DNA from: Falsiroseomonas sp051860665
GTDB lineage: Bacteria; Pseudomonadota; Alphaproteobacteria; Acetobacterales; Acetobacteraceae
Length of the DNA: 64,000 bases
Direction: 5' to 3'
Assembly (NCBI RefSeq): GCF_051860665.1
Contig: NZ_JBHYDM010000014.1
Location: 62,001-126,000 of the forward strand
Part shown: piece by piece, positions 16,849 through 26,243 of the stretch
How the letters are laid out: each line of letters opens with the position of its first letter
Position numbering within the stretch: position 1 is the first letter of the stretch
Notes under the pieces: generated by a model
What the model was told of the DNA's origin: nothing
The model's input: the letters and a program-made list of their open reading frames with translations, nothing else
Database searches by the model: none
Translations under genes and position numbers: made by a program

Positions 16849-17622
16849 TTGAGCATCTGGGGCAAATTGCTGGGCGGCGTCGCCGGCTTCGTCACCGGCG
16901 GGCCGCTCGGCGCGGTGATGGGCGCGGCGCTGGGCCATGCGGCGGACCAGGGGCCCGGGGGTGGGCGCATCGGGCCCGGCGCGGCGGACCTCGCCGCGCT
17001 GCTTGGCAATAAGGAAACGCTCTTCGCGATCTCGGTCATCGTGCTCTCGGCCAAGCTGGCCAAGGCGGATGGGCCGGTGCAGCGGTCGGAGATCGACGCC
17101 TTCAAGGCGATGTTCCGCATCCCGCCGCAGAACCTGCGCGAAGTGGCGCAGATGTTCGACGAGGCGCGGCGCGACACCGGCGGCTGGGAGCCCTTCGCGG
17201 AACGCCTGGGCGAGGCCTTCGCCGACAATCGCGCGATGCTGGAGGATGTGCTGGCGGCGCTGTTCTACATCGCCCGCGCCGATGGCCCGATCACCAATGG
17301 CGAGCTGCGCCTGCTGCAGGGCGTGCACCAGCGCTTCGGGCTGGATGCCCCGGCATGGGACCGCGCCAAGGGCGGCCAGGCGGGCCAGGGCGGCGCGGCC
17401 CAGCGGCGGGTGGAGGAGATCGACGCCTATGCGGTGCTCGGCCTGCCGCCCACGGCCAGCGATGAGGAGGTGCGCCTGGCCTGGCGAAAGCTGATGCGGG
17501 AGAACCACCCGGATGGCCTCGCCGCGCGCGGCGTGCCGGCCGAATTCGTCGACCGCGCGACGCGCAAGGTGGCCGACATCAATGCCGCCTGGGACAGGAT
17601 CAAGCGGCAGCGCGGCCTGTGA
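16849..17622 (+). CDS. TerB-DnaJ (DjlA-like) protein
   Basis: A 257-residue protein starting with TTG at 16849. The N-terminus is a Gly/Ala-rich hydrophobic stretch (about 5-30) that may sit in the membrane. Residues about 50-180 resemble a TerB-type helical domain (FAISVIVLSAKLAKADGPV, YIARADGPITNGELRLL). A C-terminal J domain (about 190-257) contains YAVLGLPPTASDEEVRLAWR and the HPD motif needed to stimulate DnaK. DjlA-like proteins are DnaK co-chaperones at the inner membrane. The gene shares 4 nt with the amidase gene (GTGA), so they are cotranscribed. Confidence 0.88.
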   Translation: MSIWGKLLGGVAGFVTGGPLGAVMGAALGHAADQGPGGGRIGPGAADLAALLGNKETLFAISVIVLSAKLAKADGPVQRSEIDAFKAMFRIPPQNLREVAQMFDEARRDTGGWEPFAERLGEAFADNRAMLEDVLAALFYIARADGPITNGELRLLQGVHQRFGLDAPAWDRAKGGQAGQGGAAQRRVEEIDAYAVLGLPPTASDEEVRLAWRKLMRENHPDGLAARGVPAEFVDRATRKVADINAAWDRIKRQRGL

Positions 17623-18323
17623 TCCACGAAGCGCCCAGCCCGAACCACGACGAGCGCCCCGGGCCCGTGGACATGCTGGTGCTGCACTACACCGGCATGC
17701 GCAGCGGCGCGGAGGCGATCGCGCGGCTGCGCGACCCGGCCTCGCGCGTCTCCAGCCACTATGTGGTGGAGGAGGATGGCGCCGTGTTCCGGCTGGTGCC
17801 GGAGGACCGGCGCGCCTGGCATGCCGGAATCTCCCACTGGCGCGGCCACAGCCTGCTGAACGGCCGCTCGATCGGCATCGAGATCGTCAATCCCGGCCAT
17901 GAATTCGGCTACCGCCCCTTCCCCGCGCTGCAGATGGCCGCGGTCTGCGACCTGTGCCTTTCCATCCTGTCCCGCCACGCCATCGCGCCGCGCGACGTGG
18001 TGGCGCATTCGGATATCGCCCCCGATCGCAAGGAGGATCCGGGCGAGCTCTTCGACTGGCCGGGCCTCGCCGCCAATGGCGTCGGCCTCTGGCCGGAGGG
18101 CGTGGCCAGGCCGGAGGCGGATGCGCTGACGCTGCTCGGCCGCATCGGCTATCGCACGGACCTGCCGCCGCCCGTGCTGCTGCGCGCCTTCCAGCGCCGC
18201 TGGCGCCAGGGGCGGGTGGATGGCGAGGCGGATGCGGAGACGCTGGGCCGGCTGGCCGCGGTGGCGGCCGCACTGGACCCCGCCAAGGACCGGCGCGCCG
18301 GATTTGCCGCCGAAGCCGATTGA
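17619..18323 (+). CDS. N-acetylmuramoyl-L-alanine amidase, AmpD type
   Basis: A 234-residue amidase_2 enzyme with C-terminal peptidoglycan-binding-like segment. Zinc-ligand positions are visible in LVLHYTGM (His), VVAHSDIAPDRKEDPGE (His, then Asp). It splits the bond between MurNAc or anhydroMurNAc and the stem peptide. There is no signal peptide, which favours cytoplasmic muropeptide recycling as in AmpD, though exported relatives exist. Residues about 185-225 resemble PG_binding_1. The GTG start overlaps the stop of the DnaJ-type gene. rnpB follows 31 nt downstream and the cell-wall cluster next. Confidence 0.9.
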   Translation: MIHEAPSPNHDERPGPVDMLVLHYTGMRSGAEAIARLRDPASRVSSHYVVEEDGAVFRLVPEDRRAWHAGISHWRGHSLLNGRSIGIEIVNPGHEFGYRPFPALQMAAVCDLCLSILSRHAIAPRDVVAHSDIAPDRKEDPGELFDWPGLAANGVGLWPEGVARPEADALTLLGRIGYRTDLPPPVLLRAFQRRWRQGRVDGEADAETLGRLAAVAAALDPAKDRRAGFAAEAD

Positions 18324-18354
18324 CCGCGGGGCCCGCACGCGCGATGTGACGCGC

Positions 18355-18770
<416 letters not shown>

Positions 18771-18947
18771 ACCGAAGCCGACACGAAGCGCCCCTGGCGC
18801 GCGTCGGAACAAGAACAAACCAAGAATTTCTGGTCCAGAACGTCATCACGCGCAGTTTTCTCCGCCCTTCCGGGAGAACTCGCCGCTAATCATCTGTTAA
18901 GGCGTGATTTTTTCCGCGCAGCCATGCGCTGGAAGCCCGGATTTAGC

Positions 18948-18976
18948 TTGCTCACCCAGAAAATCCCGGGTATTCC
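18948..18976 (+). promoter_or_regulatory. Candidate promoter upstream of mraZ
   Basis: The 357-nt stretch between rnpB and mraZ (18771-19127) has no gene. It is AT-richer than its surroundings. TTGCTC at 18948 and TATTCC at 18971 are separated by 17 nt and could serve as -35 and -10 for the cell-wall cluster. A small inverted repeat TTCTGG-T-CCAGAA lies at 18828-18840. The promoter match is moderate and unproven. Confidence 0.35.
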
Positions 18977-19043
18977 CTGGTTATCCCATGCGGGGCCCTG
19001 CTCGGGGGGGCAAATAGGGGCTTCGAACGGGATGGTCGGGCGA

Positions 19044-19071
19044 GCCGGCGAGGTCGGGGGGCCTCGCCGGC
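19044..19071 (+). promoter_or_regulatory. 10-bp perfect hairpin in the mraZ leader
   Basis: GCCGGCGAGG (19044-19053) and CCTCGCCGGC (19062-19071) pair perfectly around an 8-nt loop TCGGGGGG, 56 nt before the mraZ ATG. No run of T follows, so it is not a standard intrinsic terminator. It may act as an RNA structure in the leader of the cell-wall operon. Confidence 0.5.
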
Positions 19072-19127
19072 CGCTGAGCGGGGAACGGCGGCCCAGCGGC
19101 CGCCTTTGGGGGCAACAGCATCGCGCG

Positions 19128-19604
19128 ATGACCCAATTCGTGGGCACGCATACTGGAAAGCTGGACCGCAAGGGCCGCATTTCCGTGCCCGCGCCCTTCC
19201 GCGCAGAGCTGGAGGCTGCCGCCACCAACCAGCTGGTCTTTCGTGTCTCCCACACCCATCCCTGCATCGAGGCACGTTCGCGCCCGGTTTTCCAGCAGAT
19301 CGTCGACAGTATCGAGGCCCTGCCGCATTTTTCCGAGGAGCGCGAATTGCTGGAATCCACGCTCATCGCCGGCAGCGAGATGCTGAAGCTGGATGGCGAG
19401 GGCCGCCTGGTGCTGCCCGAGGATCTGATCGCCGATGCCGCCCTCGGCGACCAGGTCGTCTTCCTTGGCAAGGGAAATCGTTTCGAGATCTGGAATGAGG
19501 CAGCCGGCCGCGCCCATGTGCTGGAGTCGAAGCAGAAGGCGCGCGAAATGCGACTGACGCTTGCTGCAACAGGGCTCAACACGACTCCGAAGAGCGTGCC
19601 ATGA
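19128..19604 (+). CDS. mraZ: Transcriptional regulator MraZ
   Basis: MraZ is the DNA-binding first protein of the dcw cluster and represses it in characterised bacteria. The 158-residue product shows two SpoVT/AbrB-like halves: THTGKLDRKGRISVPAPFR near the N-terminus and LKLDGEGRLVLPEDLIADA in the second half. The ATG at 19128 gives the conserved N-terminus MTQFVGTH; no strong ribosome-binding site is visible. The stop overlaps the rsmH start (ATGA). It heads a chain of 15 tightly packed genes. Confidence 0.95.
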   Translation: MTQFVGTHTGKLDRKGRISVPAPFRAELEAAATNQLVFRVSHTHPCIEARSRPVFQQIVDSIEALPHFSEERELLESTLIAGSEMLKLDGEGRLVLPEDLIADAALGDQVVFLGKGNRFEIWNEAAGRAHVLESKQKAREMRLTLAATGLNTTPKSVP

Positions 19605-20551
19605 CCGGCCATATCCCCGTCATGCTGGAGGAAGTTCTGGCGTTACTGCAGCCGCGCGACGGCGCCATCTACCTCGATGCCACCTTCGGCGGTGGCGGCT
19701 ATGCCGCCGCCATCCTGGCCGCGGCGGATTGCACGCTCTGGGCGCTCGATCGCGACCCGGATGCCATCGCGCGCGGTGCGGCGCTGGCCGCCAAGTATCC
19801 GCGACGGTTGCATCTGGTGCAGTCCTGCTTCGGCGACATGCTCGACAGTCTCGCCGCCCATGGCATCGGCGCGCTGGATGGCGTGGTGATGGACCTCGGC
19901 GTCTCCTCCTTCCAGATCGACCAGGCGGAGCGCGGCTTCTCCTTCCGCCATGACGGGCCGCTCGACATGCGGATGGGCCGCGACGGGCCGACGGCGGCGG
20001 ACCTCGTGAACACGCTGCCGGAGCGCGAGCTGGCCGCCATCCTCTCCGATTTCGGCGAGGAACGGCATGCCCGCCGCGTCGCCCGCGCCATCCTGCGCGA
20101 GCGCGCGGCCGCGCCCATCACCACCACCGCGCGGCTGGCCGAGATCGTCCGCGGCGCGGTGCCGCGCGACCCTTCGGGCATCGATGGCGCCACGCGGTCC
20201 TTCCAGGGGCTGCGCATCGCGGTGAATGACGAGCTGGGCGAGATCGAGCGCGGCCTGGCCGCGGCGCAGGCGCTGCTGGCGCCCGGCGGGCGGCTGGTCG
20301 TCGTCTCCTTCCACTCGCTGGAGGATCGGCTGGTGAAGCGCGCCATGGTGGGCGCCGCCGGCCGTGCCGGCGCGGCCTCCCGTCACGATCCCGCTGCGCT
20401 GCTGCCGCCTTCCGTGCCGGACTTCGACCTGCTGACCTTCCGCGCGCTGCGGCCCGGGGATGCGGAGCTTCACGCCAATCCGCGCGCCCGGTCCGCCCGC
20501 CTGCGGGCCCTCGAACGCCGCGACCCGACGAGCCAGGGAATCACCGCATGA
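19601..20551 (+). CDS. rsmH: 16S rRNA (cytosine(1402)-N4)-methyltransferase RsmH
   Basis: RsmH (MraW) methylates C1402 in the ribosomal decoding site using S-adenosylmethionine. The 316-residue product has the family signatures HIPVMLEEVL at the N-terminus, DATFGGGGYAAAIL as the SAM loop, LDGVVMDLGVSSFQID, and VVVSFHSLEDRLVKR near the C-terminus. Start and stop overlap mraZ and ftsL by 4 nt each (ATGA). Its place as second gene of the dcw cluster is conserved across bacteria. Confidence 0.97.
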   Translation: MTGHIPVMLEEVLALLQPRDGAIYLDATFGGGGYAAAILAAADCTLWALDRDPDAIARGAALAAKYPRRLHLVQSCFGDMLDSLAAHGIGALDGVVMDLGVSSFQIDQAERGFSFRHDGPLDMRMGRDGPTAADLVNTLPERELAAILSDFGEERHARRVARAILRERAAAPITTTARLAEIVRGAVPRDPSGIDGATRSFQGLRIAVNDELGEIERGLAAAQALLAPGGRLVVVSFHSLEDRLVKRAMVGAAGRAGAASRHDPAALLPPSVPDFDLLTFRALRPGDAELHANPRARSARLRALERRDPTSQGITA

Positions 20552-21444
20552 TCCGGCCCTTCACCATCCTCTGCTTCTGCGCCTTCGCCGGGGCCGGGGC
20601 CTGGCTGTACCAGGTGAAGCACCAGGTCGCGACCCAGGACCGGGAGCTGCGCGAGATCTGGCGGCAGATCGAGGCGGCACGCGACCGCACCTCCATCCTG
20701 CGCGCCGAATGGGCACTGCTGAACGAGCCGGGCCGGCTGCGCGAGGTGGCGCTGCGCCACCTGCCGCTGGAGCCGATGCAGCCGCAGCAATTCACCCGCC
20801 TGCCGGACATGGTGCGCCGCCTGCCGACCGCGGTTGCCTTCGCCGGCCCGCCGAACCTTTTCGTGCCGGAGACACCGCGTGGCGCCCCGGTGATGCTGGC
20901 CGCGGCGCAGACCCCGGTGCCGGCCACGCCGGCCCCTGCCCCTGCCCCTGCCCCCGCCACGGCCGCGGCACCGCCGGCCCGCGCCGCCGCGCCCGCGCCC
21001 AGCCGCACGGCGGAGGCGCCGCGCCGCGCCGCCACCGATGACCTGCGCCAGACCGAGGAAGCGCCCGCCCCGCAGGCCCTGGCCGCCACCCTGGCCGCGC
21101 AGCGCGCGACGCCACGCATGACCCCGCCGGTGCCCGCCCGCGCCGCGCCGCTGCGCGATGCGGCCCCACGCCCCACGCCCAGCCCCACCCCCAGCGCCCA
21201 GGCCGCGGCGCCGGCCCCGAGCCGAGCGGTGCAGCCGGCCATCCATATCGCCCCTGCCCCCAGCACGCCGACGATCCGCACCACCCAGGCGGCCCCGCCG
21301 GCGCCGACCTATGTCTCCGCGCTCGGCGGGGCCTCCTCCCTCGGCATCGGCCGGCCGATGATGGCGCCGCCGGTGCCCTTCTCCTCCGCCGCCGCCGCGA
21401 CGCTCGACCGTGGCAGCGACCTTGCGCCGCCGCGCGCGCGCTGA
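20548..21444 (+). CDS. ftsL: FtsL-like divisome protein with long Pro/Ala-rich tail
   Basis: Position between rsmH and ftsI and the N-terminal topology identify FtsL: a short cytoplasmic start, one transmembrane helix (about residues 4-21) and a coiled-coil-like segment (about 25-60) followed by LNEPGRLREVALRHLPLEP, the conserved post-coil motif. FtsL works with FtsB and FtsQ to activate FtsWI. Typical FtsL has about 90-130 residues, whereas this one has 298: from about residue 118 onward it is almost pure Pro/Ala with scattered Arg/Thr. At DNA level the tail includes repeated CCCTGC units near 20933-20952, suggesting expansion by slippage. Confidence 0.85.
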   Translation: MIRPFTILCFCAFAGAGAWLYQVKHQVATQDRELREIWRQIEAARDRTSILRAEWALLNEPGRLREVALRHLPLEPMQPQQFTRLPDMVRRLPTAVAFAGPPNLFVPETPRGAPVMLAAAQTPVPATPAPAPAPAPATAAAPPARAAAPAPSRTAEAPRRAATDDLRQTEEAPAPQALAATLAAQRATPRMTPPVPARAAPLRDAAPRPTPSPTPSAQAAAPAPSRAVQPAIHIAPAPSTPTIRTTQAAPPAPTYVSALGGASSLGIGRPMMAPPVPFSSAAAATLDRGSDLAPPRAR

Positions 21445-21452
21445 GCCGCCGC

Positions 21453-23396
21453 ATGTCCCCCCTCCCGCCCGCCCCGGACGCCCTGCCCGCCGGCCGCACC
21501 CTGGGCCAGGCCGCCGCCCCGCGTACCGATGTGGTGCGGGTGGGCCAGCCGGAGCTGGTCCGGCGTGCGGTGATGGAACGCACCCGGTCGCGCCTGCTGA
21601 TCGCGGCCGGCGGCTTCGCGCTGCTGTTCGGCGCCGTGGCCGCGCGGCTGGCCGATGCCACGCTGATCTCCCCGGCGGAGCCGAAGCGGCTGGCCGCCAT
21701 GGTGCGGCAGAACACACCCCCCGCCGAGCACCTGCCTGGCCGTGGCGCCATCACCGACCGCAATGGCGAGCTGCTGGCGGTGACGCTGCCGATCACGGCG
21801 CTCTATGCCAATCCGAGCGAGATCACCGACCCGGCCGGCGTGGCGCGCCGGCTGGTGCGCGTGCTGCCGCAGCTGAATGAGGAGCGGGTCGCGGCGCGGC
21901 TGAGCGGGGAGCGTCAATTCGCCTACCTCGCCCGCGCCCTGACGCCGCGCGAGCAGCAGGCGGTGAATTCGCTGGGCATCCCGGGCCTCTACTTCGAGGA
22001 GGCCGAGCGCCGCATCTATCCGCAGGGCCGCTCCGCGGCCCATATCCTCGGCGGCGTCGATGTGGACGGCAACGGCACGGCGGGCGTCGAGCGCTATTTC
22101 GACGAGCGCCTGCGGCTGCGGCGCGGCGAGGATCTGCGCCTGTCCGTCGATGTGCGCGTGCAGCTGGCGCTGCGCGATGCGGTGCAGCACGCCATCACCG
22201 ACTATAACGGCATCGGCGGCGCCGGCATCCTCATGGATGTGCAGAGCGGCGAGGTGATCGGCATGGTCTCCCTGCCCGACTTCGACCTGGCCGAGCCGGC
22301 GCGGGTGGAAGCAGTGACGCCGGGCGCCGACGAGCGCGGCCACAATCCGCGCTTCAACCGCGCCACCGTCGGTGTCTATGAGCCGGGCTCCACCTTCAAG
22401 CTGCTCACCGCCTCCATGGCGCTGGATCTGGGCACGGTGAATATCTGGGGCGGCTACGATGCCTCCCGCCCGATCCGCTTCGGCCGCTTCACCATCAACG
22501 ACTATCGCGGCAAGAATCGCTGGCTCGCCCTGCCGGAGATCCTGGCCTATTCGTCTAACCTCGCCTCCGCCCATATGGCCGCCGCCGTGGGGCCGCAGCG
22601 GCACCGGGAATTCATGGTGCGCATGGGCATGGGCTCGCGCATCGGCATCGAACTGCCGGAAACCGCGGTGCCGCTGATCCCGCGCCCGAATGCCTGGCGT
22701 GAGATCAACACCATGACCATCGGCTTCGGCCACGGCATTTCCGTGACGCCGCTGCATGTCATCACCGGCGCCAGCGCGATCGCCAATGGCGGCATCCTGC
22801 GGCAGCCGACGCTGCTGGCGCAGCCGCCCGGCACCGTCGCCGAAGGCACCCGCGTGATCAGCGAGGGGACATCTGCCACCATGCGCCGGCTGATGCGGCT
22901 GGTGGTGACGGATGGCTCCGCCCGCAGCGCCGATGTCCCGGGCTATTTCGTCGGCGGCAAGACCGGCACGGCGCAGAAGACCGGGCCGAATGGCGGCTAT
23001 CTGCAGAACAAGCGCATCGCCGCCTTCGTCGGCGCCTTCCCGATCCATGCCCCGCGCTATGCGGTCTATGTGATGGTGGACGAGCCGACGCCGAATGCGC
23101 GCAGCCACGGCTTCGCCACCGCGGGCTGGGTGGCCGCGCCGGCGGCAGGCGAGATCGTGCGTCGCGTCGCCCCCATCCTCGGCATGGCGCCGGAGACGGA
23201 GCGGATGAACGAGATCCAGGCGGCGCTGTCCATCCCGATGCAGCCCGGCCGGCCGCGCGGCACCTCCCCGGTCGCGCCGGCCCGCGCCGCAACCACGCCG
23301 GCCCCTGCCACCCCGCCCAGCCGTGCCGCCGAGGCCCCCGGACGCCCGACGCAGAGCCCCGCCTTGTTGCGGGAGGCGAGCATTGCGCCCCGATGA
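21453..23396 (+). CDS. ftsI: Peptidoglycan transpeptidase FtsI (PBP3)
   Basis: FtsI crosslinks septal peptidoglycan in complex with FtsW. The 647-residue product has a cytoplasmic N-terminus, one transmembrane helix (about 48-66), the class B pedestal region starting RGAITDRNGELLAVTLP, and a transpeptidase domain with catalytic GSTFK, the SSN motif in AYSSNLAS and KTGTAQK. The C-terminal 50 residues are Pro/Ala-rich, echoing the FtsL tail. It starts 8 nt after ftsL and its end overlaps murE by 14 nt. Confidence 0.96.
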   Translation: MSPLPPAPDALPAGRTLGQAAAPRTDVVRVGQPELVRRAVMERTRSRLLIAAGGFALLFGAVAARLADATLISPAEPKRLAAMVRQNTPPAEHLPGRGAITDRNGELLAVTLPITALYANPSEITDPAGVARRLVRVLPQLNEERVAARLSGERQFAYLARALTPREQQAVNSLGIPGLYFEEAERRIYPQGRSAAHILGGVDVDGNGTAGVERYFDERLRLRRGEDLRLSVDVRVQLALRDAVQHAITDYNGIGGAGILMDVQSGEVIGMVSLPDFDLAEPARVEAVTPGADERGHNPRFNRATVGVYEPGSTFKLLTASMALDLGTVNIWGGYDASRPIRFGRFTINDYRGKNRWLALPEILAYSSNLASAHMAAAVGPQRHREFMVRMGMGSRIGIELPETAVPLIPRPNAWREINTMTIGFGHGISVTPLHVITGASAIANGGILRQPTLLAQPPGTVAEGTRVISEGTSATMRRLMRLVVTDGSARSADVPGYFVGGKTGTAQKTGPNGGYLQNKRIAAFVGAFPIHAPRYAVYVMVDEPTPNARSHGFATAGWVAAPAAGEIVRRVAPILGMAPETERMNEIQAALSIPMQPGRPRGTSPVAPARAATTPAPATPPSRAAEAPGRPTQSPALLREASIAPR

Positions 23397-24876
23397 GACC
23401 CCTGCCGCGCGCCGCCTGGACGATCTGCTGCGCGCGATCCCCGACCTTTCCGTCCCGGCCGCGCTGCCGGCCCTGGGTGGGCTGACGGCGGATAGCCGCC
23501 AGGTCGCGCCAGGCGATCTTTTCGCCGCCCTGCCCGGCGCCCAGGCCGATGGCCGCCGCTTCATCGCCCAGGCCGTGGCGGCCGGCGCCGCCGCCGTGCT
23601 GGCGCCGGAAGGCACGGAATGGCCGCAGGAGGTGCCGGCGCGGCCGCTGCTGCTGGCCGCCGATCCGCGCCGCGCGCTGGCGCTGATCGCGGCCGCCTTC
23701 CACGGCGCGCAGCCGCGGGTCTGCATCGCCGTCACCGGCACCAACGGCAAGACCAGCAGCGTGGATTTCCTGCGCCAGCTCTGGACGCTGGACGGCCATC
23801 GCGCCGCCTCGCTCGGCACGCTCGGCCTGCGCGCGGCAGGCTTCCCGGAAGGCCCCTCGCTGACCACGCCGGATCCCGTGGCGCTGCAGGCGATGCTGGC
23901 CAGGCTGGCGCAGGCGGGCTTCGAGGCAGCGGCGCTGGAGGCTTCCTCGCATGGGCTGGAGCAGCGGCGGCTGGATGGCGTGCGGCTGGCGGCCGCCGGC
24001 TTCACCAATCTGACGCGCGACCACCTCGACTATCACGGCGACATGGACCACTACCGCGCGGCCAAGCTGCGGCTGTTCGATACGCTGCTGCCGGAAGGCG
24101 CCGCGGCGGTGGCGAATGCGGAGATGGACGGCGCGACGCTGCAGGCGCTGCGCGCCATCGCCGCCGCGCGCGGGCTGCGGCTGCTGACGGTGGGCGAGGC
24201 CGGCGAGACGCTGCGCCTGGTGGCGCAGGCGCCGCTGCCGGAAGGCCAGGACCTCATCATGGAGGGGTTCGGGCTGCGCGAACGGCTGCGCCTGGCCCTG
24301 CCGGGCCGCTTCCAGGCGGATAACGTGCTGATGGCGGCGGGGCTCGCGATCGGCACCGGGATGGCGCCGGCGCGCGTCTTCGAACTGCTGCCGCGCCTAC
24401 AGGGCGTGCGCGGGCGGATGGAACTGGCGGCGCGGCTGGCGAATGGCGCCGCCATCTACGTGGACTACGCGCATACGCCGGATGCGCTGGAGCGACTGCT
24501 GCGCGCGCTGCGCGCACATGTGGCGCCCGGTGGGCGGCTGCATGTGCTGTTCGGCGCCGGCGGCGACCGGGACCCGGGCAAGCGCCCGCTGATGGGCGCA
24601 GCCTGCGCGGCGCAGGCCGATGTCTGCTGGGTGACGGATGACAATCCGCGCAGCGAGGATCCGGCCGTGATCCGCGCCGCGGTGCTGGCCGCCTGCCCCG
24701 GCGGCATCGATGCCGGCGACCGCGCCGGCGCCGTCCTCCGCGCCGTCGCCGCGCTGCGGCCGGGGGATGTGCTGGCGGTGGCCGGCAAGGGCCATGAGAG
24801 CGGCCAGACCATCGGGCGGGAAACGCTGCCCTTCGACGATGCCGCGGTGGTGCGCGCGGCGGCGGGGCTGGCATGA
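23383..24876 (+). CDS. murE: UDP-MurNAc-tripeptide synthetase MurE (meso-DAP type)
   Basis: MurE adds the third residue to UDP-MurNAc-L-Ala-D-Glu. The 497-residue product has the ATP loop TGTNGKTS (Lys about residue 123) and DNPR at about 420-423, the motif of enzymes that select meso-diaminopimelate. The start is TTG at 23383, preceded at 6 nt by GGGAGG (23371-23376), inside the end of ftsI; no in-frame ATG lies near the conserved N-terminus. The carbamylated-lysine region and the FxANDNV-like segment RFQADNVLMAAG are also present. It overlaps murF by 4 nt. Confidence 0.96.
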   Translation: MRPDETPAARRLDDLLRAIPDLSVPAALPALGGLTADSRQVAPGDLFAALPGAQADGRRFIAQAVAAGAAAVLAPEGTEWPQEVPARPLLLAADPRRALALIAAAFHGAQPRVCIAVTGTNGKTSSVDFLRQLWTLDGHRAASLGTLGLRAAGFPEGPSLTTPDPVALQAMLARLAQAGFEAAALEASSHGLEQRRLDGVRLAAAGFTNLTRDHLDYHGDMDHYRAAKLRLFDTLLPEGAAAVANAEMDGATLQALRAIAAARGLRLLTVGEAGETLRLVAQAPLPEGQDLIMEGFGLRERLRLALPGRFQADNVLMAAGLAIGTGMAPARVFELLPRLQGVRGRMELAARLANGAAIYVDYAHTPDALERLLRALRAHVAPGGRLHVLFGAGGDRDPGKRPLMGAACAAQADVCWVTDDNPRSEDPAVIRAAVLAACPGGIDAGDRAGAVLRAVAALRPGDVLAVAGKGHESGQTIGRETLPFDDAAVVRAAAGLA

Positions 24877-26243
24877 GCGCGCTCTGGACCAGCGCGGAAC
24901 TTCGCGCCGCGACGGGCGGGACGCTTGCGGCGGAGCTTTGCGTCAGCGGCGTGTCGATCGACAGCCGCAGCGTGGCGCCGGGCGAGTTGTTCGTCGCGCT
25001 GCGCGATGCGCGCGACGGGCATGATTTCGTCGCCGGCGCCCTGGCGCGCGGCGCCGCGGCGGCACTGGTGGACCATGTGCCGGCGGAGCTGGCCGGCGAT
25101 GCTCGGCTGCTGCGTGTGGCGGAGACGCTGGAAGGGCTGCGCGCCCTGGGTGCGGCGGCGCGGGCGCGCTGCGCGGCCCAGGTCGTGGGCGTGACCGGCA
25201 GCGTCGGCAAGACGACGACGAAGGAGATGCTGCGCGCGCTGCTCTCCACCGCCGGCGCCACGCATGCGGCGGTGGCCAGCTACAACAACCATTGGGGCGT
25301 GCCGCTGACGCTCGCCCGCATGCCGCGCGAGAGCGCCTTCGCGATCATCGAGATGGGCATGAACCATCCGGGCGAGATCGCGCCGCTCTCGGCCCTCGCC
25401 CGGCCTCATGTGGCCGTCATCACCACCATCGCCGCCGCGCATCTCGGCCATATGGGCAGCCTGGAGGCGATCGCGCGGGAGAAGTCCGCGATCCTGTCCG
25501 GGCTGCTGCCCGGCGGCACGGCGGTGCTGCCGGCGGAGAGCGAATTTCTGGGGCTGCTGCGCGCTGCGGCCGGCGCCGCGAAAGTCCTGACATTCGGTGA
25601 GGGCGGCGACGCGCGCGCCACCCGCTTGGAGACGGATGCGGAAGGCAGCGATGTCACCGCCGAGGTTGCAGGGACGCGGCTCGATTTCCGGCTCGGCACG
25701 CCTGGGCTGCACATGGTGCATAATGCGGTCGCCGCGCTGGCGGTTGTCGCGGCGCTGGGCCTCGATGTCGCGCAGGCGGCCGGCGCGCTGCGGGATTTCC
25801 GCGCGCTGCAGGGGCGCGGCGACCGGCGCCGCATCGCCACCGCGGATGGCGGCAGCGCCACGCTGCTGGACGAGGCCTATAACGGCCAGCCGCCCTCGAT
25901 GCGCGCGGCGCTGGCACTGCTCAAGCTGCTGCCGGCGCGGCGGCGCGTGGCGGTGCTGGGGCAGATGGGTGAACTCGGCGATTTTTCGCGCGATGAACAT
26001 GCGGGTCTCGCGCCGCATATCGCGGAGGCGGCGGATCTGGTCTTCGCCTGCGGCCCGATGATGCGCCACGCGCTGGACGCCCTGCCCGCTTCCCGAATTG
26101 GCGCCTGGGCCGAAAAATCGGCCGAGCTCGCGCCTCTCGTCGTCGCCGCCCTTCGCGATGGCGACGCCGTTCTTGTCAAAGGCAGTCTCGCGACGGGCAT
26201 GAAGACCGTGGTGCAGGCACTGACTGAAGGCCCGACTGCATGA
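24873..26243 (+). CDS. murF: UDP-MurNAc-pentapeptide synthetase MurF
   Basis: MurF adds D-Ala-D-Ala to the UDP-MurNAc tripeptide in the cytoplasm. The 456-residue product has the N-terminal substrate segment GVSIDSRSVAPGELFVAL, the ATP loop VTGSVGKTTTKEML (Lys about residue 113), NNHWGVPLTL and IEMGMNHPGEI, and DEAYNGQPPSMRAAL in the C-terminal ligase domain, all typical of MurF. It overlaps murE and mraY by 4 nt each. It acts directly upstream of MraY in the pathway, matching gene order. Confidence 0.97.
   Translation: MSALWTSAELRAATGGTLAAELCVSGVSIDSRSVAPGELFVALRDARDGHDFVAGALARGAAAALVDHVPAELAGDARLLRVAETLEGLRALGAAARARCAAQVVGVTGSVGKTTTKEMLRALLSTAGATHAAVASYNNHWGVPLTLARMPRESAFAIIEMGMNHPGEIAPLSALARPHVAVITTIAAAHLGHMGSLEAIAREKSAILSGLLPGGTAVLPAESEFLGLLRAAAGAAKVLTFGEGGDARATRLETDAEGSDVTAEVAGTRLDFRLGTPGLHMVHNAVAALAVVAALGLDVAQAAGALRDFRALQGRGDRRRIATADGGSATLLDEAYNGQPPSMRAALALLKLLPARRRVAVLGQMGELGDFSRDEHAGLAPHIAEAADLVFACGPMMRHALDALPASRIGAWAEKSAELAPLVVAALRDGDAVLVKGSLATGMKTVVQALTEGPTA

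Noticed and set aside
18991..19061. Series of G runs before mraZ as possible MraZ-binding repeats
   Set aside because: Spacing is irregular and the TGGG[AG]-type repeat unit with regular 10-nt period is not seen.
21309..24008. Open frame of about 900 codons on the minus strand across ftsI and murE
   Set aside because: Lies opposite two genes with complete catalytic motifs; composition is that of an antisense shadow.
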